The notes under the pieces were generated by a model. It was not told where the DNA came from. It searched no databases and saw only the letters and a program-made list of their open reading frames with translations. Shown here one piece after another: positions 52,230 to 53,399 of a DNA stretch of 53,399 nt (the first letter of the stretch is position 1; each line of letters starts with the position of its first letter). Source of the stretch: Pseudonocardia nigra (GTDB lineage Bacteria > Actinomycetota > Actinomycetes > Mycobacteriales > Pseudonocardiaceae); contig NZ_JAHKRK010000029.1 in assembly GCF_019396355.1 (NCBI RefSeq), positions 1-53,399 of the forward strand, in the 5' to 3' direction. The position numbers and the translations under genes are program-made.

Positions 52230-53231
52230 ATGTCCTTCTCCTACCCCTCCCAGCCCTTCCAGGTGGATCGGCGGCCCGGCACGCCCGCGGTCCTGCGGGT
52301 GCAGGCTCCCGGCGACCCGGCGAACTGGGCGGCCCAGCACCGCGACGCGCTGCGCAGCGTGGTCGCCGAGCACGGTGCGGTCCTCGTGCGCGGCCTCGGG
52401 CTGCGTGATGCAGCCGAGGTCGGCGCGGTCTTCCGGCGGCTGGCGAGCGGCCTGATGGCCGAGCGGGAGGCGTTCGCCTCGCGGGAGAGGTACGCCGACG
52501 GCGTCTACTCCTCCTCGGCGTGGCCGGCGAACCAGCCGATGTGCATGCACCACGAGCTGAGCTACGCGTTGGAGTTCCCCAGCCTGATGTTGTTCGCGTG
52601 CCTGCGTGCGCCGGATGCCGGTGGGGCGACCGGCGTGGCGGATGCGTCGGCGGTGCTCGAGGCGTTGCCCTCGGGCCTGGTGCACCGGTTCGAGCGGGAG
52701 GGGTGGCTGCTGGTGCGCAACTACAACGACGAGATCGGGGCGTCGTTCGCGGAGGCGTTCGGCACCGACGACCGCGCCGCCATCGATCGCTACTGCCGCG
52801 CCAACGCGATCGCCTTTGAGTGGCAGTCCGACGGGGGGTTGCGCACGTGGCAGCGCCGCCGGGCGGTCCTGCCCCACGCGGCGTCGGGCCGGCGGTGCTG
52901 GTTCAACCAGGTCGCCTTCCTCAACGAGTGGACGATCGATCCCGAGGTGCGCGAGTTCCTGGTGGACATGTACGGCGCGGACGGGCTGCCGTTCACCACG
53001 CGGTTCGGGGGCGGTGAGCCGATCAGCGCCGACATCGTGCAGCTGCTCAACGGGGTGTACGAGCAGCACACGGTGCGGGAGCCGTGGCAGGCCGGGGACC
53101 TGATGCTGGTGGACAACGTCCGCACGGCGCACAGCCGGGAGGCCTACACAGGCGCGCGCGAGGTGCTCGTCGGGATGGCCGACGCGGTGCGCCTGGCCGA
53201 CTGCGCGCCGACCGTCGAGGTGGCCCGATGA
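52230..53231 (+). CDS. TauD/TfdA-family Fe(II)/2-oxoglutarate oxygenase
   Basis: ATG 52230 follows AAAGGAG. The 333-residue enzyme has the facial triad H-x-E in MCMHHELSYALEFP and the distal His in NVRTAHSREAYTGAREV, with the 2-oxoglutarate Arg in the same motif. WFNQVAFLNEW lies in the middle. TauD-like enzymes in peptide clusters (for example SyrP) hydroxylate an amino acid, often while bound to a carrier. Here it may hydroxylate diaminopropionate or the residue on the NRPS. Its stop overlaps the next start (ATGA). Confidence 0.86.
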   Translation: MSFSYPSQPFQVDRRPGTPAVLRVQAPGDPANWAAQHRDALRSVVAEHGAVLVRGLGLRDAAEVGAVFRRLASGLMAEREAFASRERYADGVYSSSAWPANQPMCMHHELSYALEFPSLMLFACLRAPDAGGATGVADASAVLEALPSGLVHRFEREGWLLVRNYNDEIGASFAEAFGTDDRAAIDRYCRANAIAFEWQSDGGLRTWQRRRAVLPHAASGRRCWFNQVAFLNEWTIDPEVREFLVDMYGADGLPFTTRFGGGEPISADIVQLLNGVYEQHTVREPWQAGDLMLVDNVRTAHSREAYTGAREVLVGMADAVRLADCAPTVEVAR

Positions 53232-53399
53232 CCGCCGACCGGTCTGCAGACCCCGTCAGCGTGCCCCCGTTCGCGGTGATCCCCGGTGCGCAGGTGCAGA
53301 AGGCGCTGCGGGGGCGGGAGAAGCAGGTCGTCGAGCTGGTGGAGGCGACCTACCGGTTGCACGGTGCCGGGGATTCGGTGAACCCGCCGTCGTATTTCC
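53228..53399 (+). CDS. sbnB: SbnB-type enzyme, partial (window end)
   Basis: Only the first 57 residues are present: FAVIPGAQVQKALRGREKQVV, VEATYRLHGAGDSVNPPSYF. This matches the N-terminus of SbnB, an ornithine-cyclodeaminase-fold NAD-dependent dehydrogenase that cleaves the SbnA product to L-2,3-diaminopropionate. ATG 53228 overlaps the oxygenase stop by 4 bases. The identification rests on the short segment plus sbnA in the same operon. Confidence 0.8.
   Translation, partial: MTADRSADPVSVPPFAVIPGAQVQKALRGREKQVVELVEATYRLHGAGDSVNPPSYF

Noticed and set aside
49580..52231. 883-residue minus-strand open frame
   Set aside because: Antisense to the NRPS with complete A-domain motifs; no domain on the minus strand.

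Overview
The window is very GC-rich actinobacterial DNA. Short intergenic gaps, frequent GTG starts, ATGA/GTGA stop-start overlaps, a CtaJ/DUF5130 pair, a DUF7455 protein and a DUF222/HNH gene all point to a Pseudonocardiaceae-like organism. The genus is inferred from gene content and was not tested. No rRNA, tRNA, CRISPR array or insertion sequence was seen.

Layout. (1) 1-2790: three consecutive secreted proteins with SipW-type signal peptides: a TasA/CalY-like protein, a second relative, and an RTX-repeat protein whose signal peptide lies in another reading frame. (2) 2846-7015: a RibD-like deaminase/reductase overlapping an XRE-TPR regulator, small hypothetical proteins, a DUF1905 protein and a membrane-anchored EEP phosphoesterase. 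(3) 7219-28692: a large exopolysaccharide locus of Wzx/Wzy type. It has UDP-glucose dehydrogenase, flippase, priming sugar transferase, four glycosyltransferases, a Wzy/O-antigen-ligase-like polymerase and two Wzz-like chain-length proteins with degenerate kinase domains. Three paralogous secreted GH-A-like glycoside hydrolases are interspersed. It ends with an ACP, an acyl/aminoacyl-AMP ligase and a hexapeptide acyltransferase. (4) 28989-33964: CtaJ/DUF5130, a LuxR response regulator, a histidine kinase, a Cys-rich small protein, an OmpR-type regulator and two small proteins. (5) 34103-42623: an unusual signalling island. A membrane Hsp70 ATPase-beta-propeller fusion is divergent from a histidine-kinase-like protein with a degenerate ATPase, a LuxR regulator, a kinase-like protein without its phospho-acceptor His, and a large histidine kinase fused to a degenerate P-loop domain. 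(6) 43090-44390: a frameshifted DUF222/HNH gene behind a LexA-type SOS box. (7) 44553-53399: the start of a nonribosomal peptide locus with SbnA/SbnB-type 2,3-diaminopropionate synthesis, a Pls/PosA-type membrane synthetase with a damaged adenylation domain and tandem carrier domains, an A-PCP NRPS and a TauD-like oxygenase. The window ends inside sbnB.

How the genes work together. In the EPS locus, Ugd supplies UDP-glucuronate, the priming transferase loads a polyprenyl carrier, glycosyltransferases build the repeat unit, Wzx flips it, and Wzy with the Wzz proteins polymerises it; the hydrolases may trim or remodel it. In the last region SbnA and SbnB should make L-2,3-diaminopropionate. The intact A domain of the second synthetase may charge carrier domains in trans for the Pls/PosA-like membrane protein.

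Caution on sequence quality. Four genes (about 1540, 33939-33945, 44156-44158, 51979-51981) are each broken by an apparent single-base indel in or beside a G/C-rich stretch, three of them at G or C runs, and one has an in-frame TGA (8911-8913). These may be assembly errors rather than biology.
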